Shown here piece by piece: positions 38,397-47,720 of a DNA stretch of 64,000 bases (within the stretch, counting starts at the first letter, position 1; the number at the start of each line of letters is the position of its first letter). Origin of the DNA: a bacterium (GTDB lineage Bacteria; Bdellovibrionota; UBA1018); assembly GCA_019751945.1 (NCBI GenBank), contig JAIEMT010000023.1:1-64000 (forward strand). Reading direction: 5' to 3'. The notes beneath the pieces are model-generated. The model saw only the letters and a list, made by a program, of their open reading frames with translations, searched no databases and was not told the origin of the DNA. The position numbers and the translations under genes were made by a program.

Positions 38397-39191
38397 TTAC
38401 TTCAAAACCCCGAATGTCTTGATCAATCGTGCTTGGGACACGAATCGAGCGGCCCAATCCAAAGTCTGCGCAACGGTTTTGCGAACCCGTCGCGGAGTCC
38501 GATCCAACCCCGCCGCAATCCACGGACCCACGAAGTAGTACCCCCGAACAAATCCGCGTCCCATCCACGACTGCGCCAGCACCTCGTCCCGAAAATCTCG
38601 CAGACGATACAGAGTCGCTTCGTCGACCTCGTCCACCAGCGCTGTCACAACGAAACACTTATCTTCAGCCACCCGCTTGTAGGCGTTGACGAAATCGGCG
38701 CGGTGAATGGCTTTGTTATTGGAAATGTATTTTCTCAAAGTCTCAGCGGCCAAAACTTGATGAGGAAGCCCTTTTGAGAAAACGATAAATTTATCGAGGT
38801 ACTTCACACATTCTTGATGGTTTTTGGGATTCCGCGTTTTGTCGAAAACCTTCGCCAAGTCCCAGTATACGCCGCAGATCAGTAGCAACTCTGCAAAGTC
38901 TTTCTTCTGATCAAAGAGACCGGGGTGAAGTCCCCAAGGTCCCACGCCCTTCCACTCTTCTAGAATGGCCAAGTAACTGCGAAAGGCCTTCGCGCTCTCG
39001 CCGGCTTTTTTTCCCTGAAAGGAATGCACGCCGGTACGAGCCACATCGAGGCGCTTGCGAAACAGATCGCGCAAGCGTTGCTCTTTCATGGCGTCCATGG
39101 ATTCTTGGATTTTTGTGCGGACGCGGGCCGCATGTTCGGCCTTTTGTTCTTCTTTAGTGGGCTTCTTTTGAGATGCGGAGTTGGAGCTCAC
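38397..39191 (-). CDS. uncharacterised protein with CFI-box-like C-terminal domain
   Basis: Lys/Glu-rich N-terminus (residues 1-45), an alpha-helical middle, and a C-terminal segment CFVVTALVDEVDE...LYRLRDFRDEVL...GRGFVRGYYFVGPWIA. This matches the pattern of the CFI-box domain (CFIATAAYGS...LRxFRDxxL...GRxFVxxYYxxSP) known from stand-alone and fused proteins of delta-like bacteria. No signal peptide. Function unknown. Its stop codon abuts the lepB stop with no base between. Confidence 0.7.
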   Translation of the reverse strand: MSSNSASQKKPTKEEQKAEHAARVRTKIQESMDAMKEQRLRDLFRKRLDVARTGVHSFQGKKAGESAKAFRSYLAILEEWKGVGPWGLHPGLFDQKKDFAELLLICGVYWDLAKVFDKTRNPKNHQECVKYLDKFIVFSKGLPHQVLAAETLRKYISNNKAIHRADFVNAYKRVAEDKCFVVTALVDEVDEATLYRLRDFRDEVLAQSWMGRGFVRGYYFVGPWIAAGLDRTPRRVRKTVAQTLDWAARFVSQARLIKTFGVLK

Positions 39192-39195
39192 TTCT

Positions 39196-41217
39196 CTATC
39201 CTACCCCGTAGGGGTCGATATCGACAACTAGCCTCCACTTGTTCTGGGTCGCAAGCTGCCGCGCAGCGCTGACGGATTTCTGTAAAACTTGGATATCGGG
39301 GGATTTAATCAGAAGGTCCCAGCGGTAAACGCCCTTAGCTCGCTCCAAAAAGGCCTCGCTCGGACCCAAGAATTCAACCGTGGCACCGCTAAAAGCCTGA
39401 GCCAATTCGGTGGAGCTAAACTGAGCCTGCCTCTGGACATCGCGTTGATCGTCACCTTCCCAACGCAATCGAGCCAATCGGCCAAAGGGGGAATAGGCCA
39501 GCGCCTGACGTAATTCTCGCTCTCCTTCTAAAAAAGCCTCTTCAGAAACTTCACCTTTCACCGCTCGAATGACGTCGTGTTGAGCGCCAAAAGTTTGAAT
39601 CATCACACGACCCGCTTTTTGTCCCCGGCCCGCACGTCCTGCCACCTGAGTGAGAATCTGGTAAGCGCGTTCGGTGGCACGAAAATCCGGCCATCGGAAA
39701 AGCGCGTCGGCCAAAACTACGATCACAAGAGTCACCCCCGGAAAGTCGTGACCTTTGACGAGCATCTGCGTGCCCAAGAGAACGTTGGCCTTTTTTTCTC
39801 GAAAATCGCTCAGAATACTTTCGAGTCGCTTCACACTCGTCACCTGGTCGCGATCCAACCGCAGAGGCACCAAGCCTTCCACCAACTTGGGAAGCTCCTC
39901 TTCCAAACTTTCCGTGCCCGAACCCACCGGACTCAATTCTAAACTCTGACATTTCTGGCAGCTATCGTGAATGGCTTCGACAAACCCACAGACGTGGCAG
40001 CGCAGCTGCCGACTCTTCATATGCACGGTGAGAGAAATCGAACAGCTGGGACAGCCGGGCACTTCACCGCAATCTTCGCAAACTAAGAAAGATGCAAACC
40101 CCCGTCGATTCAAAAAGATCATCGCTTGATCTCCCGCCGCGAGAGTTTCCTGCAAAGCTTTCAGAGTTTTCTTGGCAAGAGGAGAGCGACTTTCCTCAAC
40201 CCGCTCTTCCACACAAAGATCCACGATCTCAATTTCTGGAAGCCCCCCCGGCGCCACTCGATGCTTGAGCTGCGCTTCTCCGTAACGTCCTTCACGCACT
40301 CGCTCACGCGTTTCCAACGAAGGCGTCGCTGAGCCGAGCACCACAAAAGCCTGAGAAATTTTTCCGCGCACGACGGCCAAATCGCGCGCATGGTAGCGGA
40401 CGCGGTCTTCTTGTTTGTAAGTGGGATCATGTTCTTCATCGACAATGATCAAACCCAAATTCGGGACCGGCGCAAAAACAGCGGATCGAGCACCCACAAC
40501 AACTCGAACATCTCCATCCCTCAACGCCGCACCAAAATCACGACGCTTGCCATCTGAAACTGCCGAATGCCAGACCGCAACGGGATAACCCAGCGCTGTT
40601 TCAAAGCGGCGATGGAGCTGAGAAGTAAGTGCGATTTCTGGGACCAAGAGAACGACCCCTCGGCCTTCCGCCAAAGTCTTCTTCGCAAGCTCAATGTAAA
40701 GCTCGGTCTTCCCGCTCCCCGTCACTCCATTAAGAAGAGCGACCTTGGGACCTTCCGCGCGAAACTTTTCCAACTTCTCGAGCGCCTGAGCTTGTTCTTC
40801 GGTGAGCTGAACCGTCGTACCCGCCTGGAGTTGTGCTATGGCGCGCGCTTTCTTTTTCGTGCTTTTCAATCCTACTGAAGCCGGGGGAGCTGCGCAGTTC
40901 AACACTTCGCCCAAAGGCGATCGATAATAGTCGTGCGCCCACTTACAAAGTGCCAACACATCCGGGGGTAAAACGCTGCCTTGCTCATCGACAGAAATAA
41001 TGTCTTTTAAATTCTCTAACGGAACGTGTTCAGGAATTTCACTGAGCGGGCGTGGCGGCTCAACCACAAATGCGTGAGTCTTCGAGCGACCGAACGGAAC
41101 GGTGACCATCCCTCCCACTAAAACTTTGGACGCAAGCTCGCTAGAAATTCGATAGGTAAACAACCCCTCGAGAGGGCGTGGAACAGCGACAGATAAGATG
41201 TGTTGTTCAGACTCCAT
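39196..41217 (-). CDS. priA: primosomal replication-restart helicase PriA
   Basis: Superfamily 2 helicase that reloads the replisome at stalled forks. N-terminal DNA-binding domain, Walker A GVTGSGKTELYIELA, DEEH Walker B (VDEEHDPTYKQ), GSATPSLETRE, and the zinc cluster CEDCGEVPGCPSCSISLTVH plus LRCHVCGF and CQKC. 673 aa, slightly short but complete. Gap to the CFI-box gene only 4 nt. Confidence 0.97.
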   Translation of the reverse strand: MESEQHILSVAVPRPLEGLFTYRISSELASKVLVGGMVTVPFGRSKTHAFVVEPPRPLSEIPEHVPLENLKDIISVDEQGSVLPPDVLALCKWAHDYYRSPLGEVLNCAAPPASVGLKSTKKKARAIAQLQAGTTVQLTEEQAQALEKLEKFRAEGPKVALLNGVTGSGKTELYIELAKKTLAEGRGVVLLVPEIALTSQLHRRFETALGYPVAVWHSAVSDGKRRDFGAALRDGDVRVVVGARSAVFAPVPNLGLIIVDEEHDPTYKQEDRVRYHARDLAVVRGKISQAFVVLGSATPSLETRERVREGRYGEAQLKHRVAPGGLPEIEIVDLCVEERVEESRSPLAKKTLKALQETLAAGDQAMIFLNRRGFASFLVCEDCGEVPGCPSCSISLTVHMKSRQLRCHVCGFVEAIHDSCQKCQSLELSPVGSGTESLEEELPKLVEGLVPLRLDRDQVTSVKRLESILSDFREKKANVLLGTQMLVKGHDFPGVTLVIVVLADALFRWPDFRATERAYQILTQVAGRAGRGQKAGRVMIQTFGAQHDVIRAVKGEVSEEAFLEGERELRQALAYSPFGRLARLRWEGDDQRDVQRQAQFSSTELAQAFSGATVEFLGPSEAFLERAKGVYRWDLLIKSPDIQVLQKSVSAARQLATQNKWRLVVDIDPYGVG

Positions 41218-41237
41218 TAAAACCTACTAGTAAATCT

Positions 41238-42095
41238 CTACCGCACCAGCTGGTAGTACTTCTGGATCAGATCCTTCATTCGACTGTCCATCGAATCGCC
41301 GCGAGCGGTGAACCCAGCGGTGACCGTCCCCTTGAATTCATTGCTCTCGGGATTAAAGGCAATGTCGTTAATTTCAGCTCGAAGAAAAACATCTTCGTTC
41401 ACGGGCGGAGGACTATCATATCGAAACGGACGAATCGAGGTTGCCGTCGCAACGCTGATCTGCCGCGGGTAGGGAAACTCTTTCAAACCCGTGCGATAAT
41501 TTTCAAAGCGATAATCCATCGTGCCGCCCGAAGTCCCGATCACTAAACGAATGGGGTAGAACTGGTCGCGCTCTACCCAAAGTTGGGGGTAGCGCGGACG
41601 ATTTTGCCCGACCACAAACGAAGCCATTCCCTGCCATCGCACGAGCGAAGTAATTTCAGAAGCGCGACGCACTTCTTCGTCCTTCATCTCTGCCAATTCT
41701 GTTTCAGTGCGAATCGGAATGCCGGCTTCCTTCAAGCTTCGCGTGAGGAGGTCCGTACGGTTCTCAAACAAAAGACCGTTCACCACAATTGGGGCCGACT
41801 CCGTTCCATTTAACCGACGCTCGATCGCATAAAGTTCTTGGCCCGTTTCATCGTAAGCGCGGCTCTTTAAGAAATGGGTGGAGAGATCCAATACGGTGAT
41901 CTCTTTAAACTTCACCGTAGAAGGCGTCCCATGTTCCATCAACGTCACGGTGGAACGAATTCGCAGCGATTTGGGGCCGACTTTTTTTCCGGCAATAGAT
42001 TTCACAATGAACTGCGATGGAACGATGTAAGCGTGAGCGACGCTTCCAAACAAAACCCCTACAACCAAACAGGATGAGAACTTCCCAAATTTCAT
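41238..42095 (-). CDS. secreted protein of unknown function
   Basis: Signal peptide (FSSCLVVGVLFGSVAHA) then a mature protein of about 265 aa, probably beta-rich. Alternating strands such as LRIRSTVTLMEHGT and LWVERDQFYPIRLVIGT are reminiscent of LolA/LppX-like or 'outer membrane lipoprotein-sorting' folds, but I cannot assign it. It ends 20 nt before priA and begins 7 nt after the galU stop, so it is likely co-transcribed with galU and priA. Confidence 0.7.
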   Translation of the reverse strand: MKFGKFSSCLVVGVLFGSVAHAYIVPSQFIVKSIAGKKVGPKSLRIRSTVTLMEHGTPSTVKFKEITVLDLSTHFLKSRAYDETGQELYAIERRLNGTESAPIVVNGLLFENRTDLLTRSLKEAGIPIRTETELAEMKDEEVRRASEITSLVRWQGMASFVVGQNRPRYPQLWVERDQFYPIRLVIGTSGGTMDYRFENYRTGLKEFPYPRQISVATATSIRPFRYDSPPPVNEDVFLRAEINDIAFNPESNEFKGTVTAGFTARGDSMDSRMKDLIQKYYQLVR

Positions 42096-42102
42096 GGCCG
42101 CC

Positions 42103-42966
42103 TCACTTCAGATGTTTCTTGAGCAACTCCGTTACGCCCGGGCGAAGCTCGGGTCTCTTCAATGCAAAAGCAATGGTAGCATCGATGAAACCCAGACGAT
42201 CGCCGGTGTCGTAGCGAGTACCTTCAAATTGATAGGCTAAAAGTTTTTCCTTCTGCGCTAAAAGCTGGAGAGCATCGGTGAGCTGAATTTCTCCGCCCTT
42301 ACCCGGCTTCGTTTCACGAATGCAGTCAAAAATTTTCGGACTGAGAACATAGCGACCCGGAATGGCGAGTCGCGAGGGAGCATCTTTTTCAGCAGGCTTC
42401 TCGACCAAGCGGTCGACGTGCATGAGCCGGGGATTCATCATCTTGCCACCGACGATGCCATACTTGTTCACCTCGCTCGCGGGAACTTCCATCACGCCCA
42501 CAACGCTGGCATTTTGAGTCGCATAGATATCGGCAAGTTGTTTCGTGCAAGGTACTTCCGAATCAATCAGGTCATCGCCCAAAAGCACAGCGAAAGGCTC
42601 ATTGCCCACGGCTGGTGCTGCACAAAGCACTGCATGACCTAAGCCCATCGGATTTTTCTGACGAATCGCTATGACGTTACAAAGCTTCCCAATCTTGCGA
42701 GAGAGGTCTGCGAGCTCCGCCTTACTTTTCTTATCGAGGAAATCTTCAAGTTCGGGATTGTAATCAAAATGATTTTCGATCGCCTCTTTGTGACGAGCGG
42801 TGATGATAATGACGTCTTCCGCACCGGCACGAACGGCCTCTTCAACGATGTGCTGAATCATCGGCACGTCGACGATCGGAATCATCTCTTTCGGCACAGC
42901 CTTGGTTGCTGGCAAAAACCGCGTACCTAACCCCGCAGCCGGGATTACCGCCTTACGAATCTTCAT
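42103..42966 (-). CDS. galU: UTP--glucose-1-phosphate uridylyltransferase GalU
   Basis: Makes UDP-glucose for LPS, glycans and osmoprotection. Nucleotide-binding AVIPAAGLGTRFLPATKAVPKEMIPIVD, LLGDDLIDSE and RLVEKP...GRYVLSPKIF are conserved. 287 aa from the preferred start at 42966 (MKIRKAVIPAAG). The ORF-track start 15 nt earlier is less likely. Confidence 0.95.
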   Translation of the reverse strand: MKIRKAVIPAAGLGTRFLPATKAVPKEMIPIVDVPMIQHIVEEAVRAGAEDVIIITARHKEAIENHFDYNPELEDFLDKKSKAELADLSRKIGKLCNVIAIRQKNPMGLGHAVLCAAPAVGNEPFAVLLGDDLIDSEVPCTKQLADIYATQNASVVGVMEVPASEVNKYGIVGGKMMNPRLMHVDRLVEKPAEKDAPSRLAIPGRYVLSPKIFDCIRETKPGKGGEIQLTDALQLLAQKEKLLAYQFEGTRYDTGDRLGFIDATIAFALKRPELRPGVTELLKKHLK

Positions 42967-43041
42967 TTCGAGAACCCCCAATAGAAAGATCTTCCACGCT
43001 CTGTGGGAGGGGCTCAGAACAGAATAATGCTTAAAAAGAGA

Positions 43042-43440
43042 CTAAGCCCGGCCCGGAAATCTTTGCTTTTCTGACTCTAGCTCGGCTTGGCAGTCGATGC
43101 AAAGAGTAGTCGAGGGATTGGCTCGCATTCGTGCTTCAGCGATCGTTTCTTCGCAACGTTCGCATTCACCGAAAGTGCCTTCTTCAATTCGACGAAGGGC
43201 TTCATCGATTTGCCACAGCTCGTCACGTTCACGATTTTTGAGCTGAAGGATGAAGGTGCGATCCGTTTGGGCGCTTGCCTGATCCACACTGTCGGCATAA
43301 GACTCTTCAGTATTAATCAGGTCTGCTGTAGCCTGTTGAAGGTCTTTAGCCAAAGTGGAACGCCTCGATTCAAGTTCGTTCTTGAATGAGGCCAGTTTGC
43401 TCTTCTTAAACACCGGTTGATTGATTGCTCGTTGTGACAT
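43042..43440 (-). CDS. DksA/TraR-family zinc-finger protein
   Basis: Coiled-coil N-terminal two thirds (ELESRRSTLAKDLQQATADL) followed by a C4 zinc finger CERCEETIAEARMRANPSTTLCIDC. 132 aa, close to DksA (about 150). Such proteins bind RNA polymerase through the secondary channel, often with ppGpp. The DxxDxA tip typical of true DksA is not clear (SYADSVDQASAQ), so a DksA-like or general-stress paralogue is possible. Its ATG lies 9 nt after a -10-like TACTTG with no Shine-Dalgarno. Confidence 0.85.
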   Translation of the reverse strand: MSQRAINQPVFKKSKLASFKNELESRRSTLAKDLQQATADLINTEESYADSVDQASAQTDRTFILQLKNRERDELWQIDEALRRIEEGTFGECERCEETIAEARMRANPSTTLCIDCQAELESEKQRFPGRA

Positions 43441-43449
43441 GCGTCAAAG

Positions 43450-43478
43450 CAAGTACTCTATCGGCCCGAAAAAGTAAA
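43450..43478 (-). promoter_or_regulatory. promoter-like site before the DksA/TraR gene
   Basis: Minus strand: TTTACT (43478-43473), 17-nt spacer, TACTTG (43455-43450), nine bases to the ATG. The -10 is weak but almost equals the one proposed for rplM (TACTTC, also nine bases from ATG). Confidence 0.3.
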
Positions 43479-43516
43479 GATTTTCTATGCGCTGCATCAT
43501 TTTAGAGGGGAAAAAC

Positions 43517-44410
43517 ATGAATAAAATCAAGGCCCAAAGAAATCGCCCTCGTGAACAGTTGATAATTTCTCTCTGTTTCCTAGTTTTTTCTGTCGGGCCC
43601 ACCCTCGCATGGGCTTCGGATTACCAATCTCCCCGAACTGTGGCTCTAGGGGGAGCCGGCCATGCGGGCCCATTACTGAACGACTCGATTTTCTTAAATC
43701 CGTCGTATGTATCCTTCCTTCCCACCTACAGTGTGAGCGGCAGCGTTCTTTTTTTTAAGGGCACCCATCCGACGATTGGGGACAATTATCATGGCCGAAA
43801 TTACAACGTCAGCATTCAAGACGGTCGAACCGAAACCCTGCAAGCGGCCATTTCATACACCCTTCGCGAAGACGGATTCATGATTCACCTGGGAGTTTCG
43901 AAAGCAGTGCTTCAAAGCTTGGGTTTTGCGTTGAGCGGAAAATTCTACGGCACCACGTTTGGGTCGCCCAACATGGGTCAGGACATTACTTTTTCGACCA
44001 CGTTTCTTCCTAATGCATGGATGCAGACCGCGCTCATCGTCGACAACATTCTGGAGAACGATCAGGGCCTTCCAAAAAATATTTATCGCGAAATTACTTT
44101 GGGAACTAAATTCAATTTAGAGAAAATTGTTCTGGTGTATGCAGATCCGCACTACACACCCAACCTTCCCAACTCCAATCAGCGCTTCGGTTATGAACTC
44201 GGAATGGAATTCATCATGATGAGCGACTTCATGTTCCGCGTGGGGATGTTCCAAAACTCGATGATTGCCCACCAAGGGATGTACGGAAATGGTTACGGGG
44301 CCGGAGTGGGATTCCTCGGACCCAAGATTTCGCTCGACTACGGATTACAGCGAGTGAGCGAACCCTATACGGATTGGGCGCATTCGTTTGGCGCGACGAT
44401 TTACTTTTAG
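43517..44410 (+). CDS. outer-membrane beta-barrel protein of unknown function
   Basis: Signal peptide (LIISLCFLVFSVGPTLAWA) and then YQSPRTVALGGAGHAGPLLNDSIFLNPSY, the 'A-L-G-G-A ... N-P' start typical of PorV/FadL-like barrels. The rest shows alternating amphipathic strands and ends with an aromatic residue (HSFGATIYF), as outer-membrane barrels do. Start at ATG 43517 with GAGGGG upstream; the ORF-track start (43487) is ten codons earlier. About 297 aa. Transported substrate or role unknown. Confidence 0.75.
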   Translation: MNKIKAQRNRPREQLIISLCFLVFSVGPTLAWASDYQSPRTVALGGAGHAGPLLNDSIFLNPSYVSFLPTYSVSGSVLFFKGTHPTIGDNYHGRNYNVSIQDGRTETLQAAISYTLREDGFMIHLGVSKAVLQSLGFALSGKFYGTTFGSPNMGQDITFSTTFLPNAWMQTALIVDNILENDQGLPKNIYREITLGTKFNLEKIVLVYADPHYTPNLPNSNQRFGYELGMEFIMMSDFMFRVGMFQNSMIAHQGMYGNGYGAGVGFLGPKISLDYGLQRVSEPYTDWAHSFGATIYF

Positions 44411-44471
44411 CTCTTAGGCGGCGTCGCGTACATTCATCACAAGCACCAGCTACTCCATGCTAGGAATTAGA

Positions 44472-45057
44472 CTATTCGGCCGTCACTCGAATGTGCTGCA
44501 GCTTCATACCCGGCTCCCTCTTTTTGAAAACCGTAATAACTTTGCCCAACGATGTCCCACCAGTCTTTGGTGAGGATTTTTTTGAGCTCATACCAAGGCA
44601 GAGAATTTCATTTGCCGGACTGTCCTTCTTACAAGAGAGCAAGTAGTTCGATTCTGCGGATACCCAACCACAATTCAGCACCGAGACATTTCCATTTCTG
44701 AACATCTGGAATTTTAAAAATGGAAAAAGTTCCGAAGTTTTTTTCATCTGATGTAAAAAAATTCTTAGTAACTTTTAAAGTCGGGCTAGCTTCCACTACG
44801 AATTCTTCAGGATTCACTCCCAGAAGCGACTTTAATTTATTTGGTTCCGGCCAAAACTCAGTCTGTAGCCACCTCCCCGAAGATTTAGTCCACTCACTTT
44901 GATTCATGGCATTTAACCTTTGAAAACGATCCCAGATTTTTTTATAGCCCTGCTCGGTAACCGATAGCTCATGAATCTCTGTAGGCTCTTGAACCGGCTG
45001 GGCCTCTCCGTAAGCCTTAAGAGAAAAAAATACGAGAATCCAAATAAACTTTTCCAT
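44472..45057 (-). pseudogene. small secreted protein with a likely frameshift
   Basis: Starts at 45057 (MEKFIWILVFFSLKAYGEA, a signal peptide) with AGGAGA upstream. In the first frame it ends at 44629 with an odd tail (GIRRIELLALL). A second ORF (44472-44747) overlaps in another frame and continues a sensible sequence (NVSVLNCGWVSAESNYLLSCKK). Joining them at the run of seven A in GATGAAAAAAAC (about 44745-44752) gives one protein of about 194 aa. So either a true frameshift (pseudogene, phase variation, slippage) or a sequencing error. Family unknown. Last gene after the ABC importer. Confidence 0.6.
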
Positions 45058-45068
45058 AAAAGTCTCCT

Positions 45069-45869
45069 TTAGCTGAAAAACAGTTTGGGTTTTCCCGTCG
45101 CCGGATTCTTTCCAACGATCAGTCCCGCATCGGGGTAGATTTCGCGCATTCGCGCTTCGGTCAGAACTTCTTGCAACGGTCCCCATGCCACCTTCTGCCC
45201 CTTGTTCAATAAGCAGCAGTGATCCGCCCACTCCGTGGCGAGGTTGAAATCGTGAGTCACCAAAACAAAAGAATAGCCTTGGCCCTTGAGTTTTTGGAGC
45301 AGCTTTCCAACAGCGGCCTGGTGATTCAAATCCATTTTAGAAATGGCTTCATCGAGGAGTAGGGTTTTTGCGCCTTGGGCAAGAGCACGCGCGAGGGAAA
45401 CGAGTTGGCGCTCGCCGTCGCTCAAGTGGCGGATGTCGCGGTTTCGAAATTCCCAGCAAAAACTCTGTTCCATCGCCCATTCAATGACGCCGAGATCCTG
45501 CTTCGTTGATTGCTTCAGCAAAGTTCCGGGATGGGTGAGGCGTCCCAAAGAAACCGCTTCAAAAGCAGTCAATGGAAACTCCGCTCGCAATTCCGGTGCG
45601 ATGTAGACGGCATACTTTGCGCGAGCGCGCGCGGTCAGCGTGCCCACTTCTACTGGGCCAAATCGAACTTGTCCGTTCAAACCCGAACGAGGCAGCGGCA
45701 AAATCCCGGCCATGATTTTCAACAAAGTGGATTTTCCAGATCCGTTCGGCCCGAGCAATGCCAGAATCTCGGAGCGCTCGACTTCGACCGACACTTCTTT
45801 CAGCACCGGACGAGAGGAATTCGGAAACGAATACGAAACTCCGTATGCTCCTAAGACAGGGGGTTCCAT
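45069..45869 (-). CDS. BtuD/FecE-type ABC transporter ATPase
   Basis: ATP-binding subunit of a metal-chelate or cobalamin importer. Walker A GPNGSGKSTLLKIMAG, signature LSDGERQLVSLARALAQG, Walker B TLLLDEAISKMD and the switch His in VLVTHDFNLATEW. The D-loop Asp pair is altered (ISKMD in place of TSxLD). 266 aa. It follows the permease by 1 nt. Confidence 0.92.
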   Translation of the reverse strand: MEPPVLGAYGVSYSFPNSSRPVLKEVSVEVERSEILALLGPNGSGKSTLLKIMAGILPLPRSGLNGQVRFGPVEVGTLTARARAKYAVYIAPELRAEFPLTAFEAVSLGRLTHPGTLLKQSTKQDLGVIEWAMEQSFCWEFRNRDIRHLSDGERQLVSLARALAQGAKTLLLDEAISKMDLNHQAAVGKLLQKLKGQGYSFVLVTHDFNLATEWADHCCLLNKGQKVAWGPLQEVLTEARMREIYPDAGLIVGKNPATGKPKLFFS

Positions 45870-45870
45870 T

Positions 45871-46824
45871 TTATTGGGCCTCCTTCTTTTCGTTTCGAAG
45901 CATGATCCACATAAACAGTGGCGCCCCGATCACAGCGGTCATCACACCCACGGGCAATTCAAACGGCTTAAACAGACTTCGTGACATCATGTCGGCAAAC
46001 GTCAACGTCGCCGCTCCCCAGATCGCACAGAGCGGAACGAGCTTGAGATGTAAAGAGCCGACCATCTTTCGCGCAAAGTGGGGAACCATCAAGCCCACAA
46101 ATCCAATAATTCCGGAACCGCTTACGCAAAGACCGACCAAAAGAGAAGTCAGCAAAATAAATTTTCGACGGGATCCTTCGATAGAAAATCCCAGGGATCG
46201 AGCAGCTTCTTCTCCGAGCAAGAGCGCATCGAGCTCTCTCCAATGAAACCAGAGTGAGCCTGAGAGGATCACGACCAAAATCAATGTCATCAACGATCCG
46301 CCGATTCGAGCGGAAGATAGGTCTCCCAACAGCCAAGAAAGAGATCCTTGCACCCCGTTGAGATCCGCAAAAGTCATCCAGAGCGCGACCAGGCTCGAGC
46401 CTAAAACTCCGAGCATCACGCCGGTCAGAAGCAAAATCAGATTGCTCGAACCCTGCTTGAGAGAAACCAGAAACAAAATCACTGCAAAGATCATGGCGCC
46501 CACGAATGCGGTTCCAGCCAAACCAATGAAGCTGAATTGAACTCCTAGAGCCATGCCAATCACTGTTCCCAGTGCGGCACCCGAAGAAATCCCAAGCGTG
46601 TAAGGCTCGCAAAGGGGGTTGGCAAAAAGCGCTTGTAGTACGCAACCTGAAACCGCCAAACCCATGCCCACTGCCGAAGCAAGCAAGGCCCGAGGCAAGC
46701 GAAGCTTTGTAATGATATCGACCGTAGCGTGATCGGCAGCGCCCATTTCTAGCGCCAAGAAAAGTGCTAACGCCCAAAATGCGAGACCAACGACATAACC
46801 GCGATATCCCGTGAGGCGATTCAT
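45871..46824 (-). CDS. BtuC/FecD-type ABC transporter permease
   Basis: Polytopic permease with about nine or ten membrane segments. LRLPRALLASAVGMGLAVSGCVLQALFANPLCEPYTLGISSGAALG is the family hallmark, and GSGIIGFVGLMVPHFARKMVG is the loop that contacts the ATPase. 317 aa. Overlaps the binding-protein gene by four bases. Confidence 0.94.
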   Translation of the reverse strand: MNRLTGYRGYVVGLAFWALALFLALEMGAADHATVDIITKLRLPRALLASAVGMGLAVSGCVLQALFANPLCEPYTLGISSGAALGTVIGMALGVQFSFIGLAGTAFVGAMIFAVILFLVSLKQGSSNLILLLTGVMLGVLGSSLVALWMTFADLNGVQGSLSWLLGDLSSARIGGSLMTLILVVILSGSLWFHWRELDALLLGEEAARSLGFSIEGSRRKFILLTSLLVGLCVSGSGIIGFVGLMVPHFARKMVGSLHLKLVPLCAIWGAATLTFADMMSRSLFKPFELPVGVMTAVIGAPLFMWIMLRNEKKEAQ

Positions 46825-47720
46825 TTCTTCACTTTCGGATGGACCGCTCGTTCAAGCAAGCTCATTCCTTCCAGCATGCGTAAAGTGGGGCGCAAAATGG
46901 TATCCCCTGAAACCACGTGCACTCGCTTGGTTTGAACGGCTTTCATCTGAGGAAAGTCTTTCCACTTTGCGGCCATTCTATTGAAATACCGTCGATCACC
47001 TCCGAACGTCATCACGAGGACAATGTCGGGATTGCGATGGACCATGTCTTCGATCGTCGGCCGGGGATAGGGCAAGCTCAAATCCGCATAAATATTATCG
47101 CCTCCTACACACTGGAGCGCTTCTTGGAGAAACGTGCTCTTTCCAATGGTAATCAGCGGCTGTTCTCCCAGCTGAACGAAAGTTTTTACACGAGCCTGAC
47201 CTTTCGCTTTAGCGCACACGTGATCGACTCCGCGTTTGAGCTGCTCGGCCATTTTTTTGCCGTCTTTTTCAAATCCCAATGCAGCTCCGACCAACTCAAT
47301 CGACTTGTAAACTTCTTCAAAATTCGAAGTAGAAACAATGACGACGGGAATTCCGAGCTCTCTCAGACGCTCGAGCTGCTGCTTGGAGTTTCCATCTTTA
47401 CTTCCCAAAACAAGATCGGGCTTTAACTCCAATACTTTTTCTAAACTGATGTGGGGGTACGGACCAACGGAACGGGTCTTAGAGAGAGCCGGTGGATAAT
47501 CTGTAGCCTCGCTGACCCCCACAATCTTGTCGAGATCCTGCTGAAAAAAGTCGGCAGCCAACTCCCCCAAAGAAGGAATCAGGGTGACGATGCGTTTGGG
47601 TTGATCTGGAATTTTTACTCGCGCGCCAGTAACGTCGACGACCTCAGTCGCACTCCCCAGCGGGGCCGACAAGAAACTCGCAGCAAGAATGAAGCTAAGT
47701 AGCGGTCTCTGGATTTTCAA
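46821..47720 (-). CDS. BtuF/FepB-type periplasmic substrate-binding protein
   Basis: Signal peptide (LLSFILAASFLSAPLGSA) then a class III binding protein: VVDVTGARVKIPDQPKRIVTLIPSLGELA, SLEKVLELKPDLVLG and ERAVHPK at the end. Substrate may be cobalamin, haem or ferric siderophore; BtuF-like features (NPDIVLVM, RPTLRMLEG) lean toward vitamin B12. I start it at TTG 47720 (LKIQRPLLSF), because the longer ORF has an unlikely N-terminus; this start overlaps the upstream PlsY-like gene by 26 nt. Confidence 0.88.
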   Translation of the reverse strand: MKIQRPLLSFILAASFLSAPLGSATEVVDVTGARVKIPDQPKRIVTLIPSLGELAADFFQQDLDKIVGVSEATDYPPALSKTRSVGPYPHISLEKVLELKPDLVLGSKDGNSKQQLERLRELGIPVVIVSTSNFEEVYKSIELVGAALGFEKDGKKMAEQLKRGVDHVCAKAKGQARVKTFVQLGEQPLITIGKSTFLQEALQCVGGDNIYADLSLPYPRPTIEDMVHRNPDIVLVMTFGGDRRYFNRMAAKWKDFPQMKAVQTKRVHVVSGDTILRPTLRMLEGMSLLERAVHPKVKK

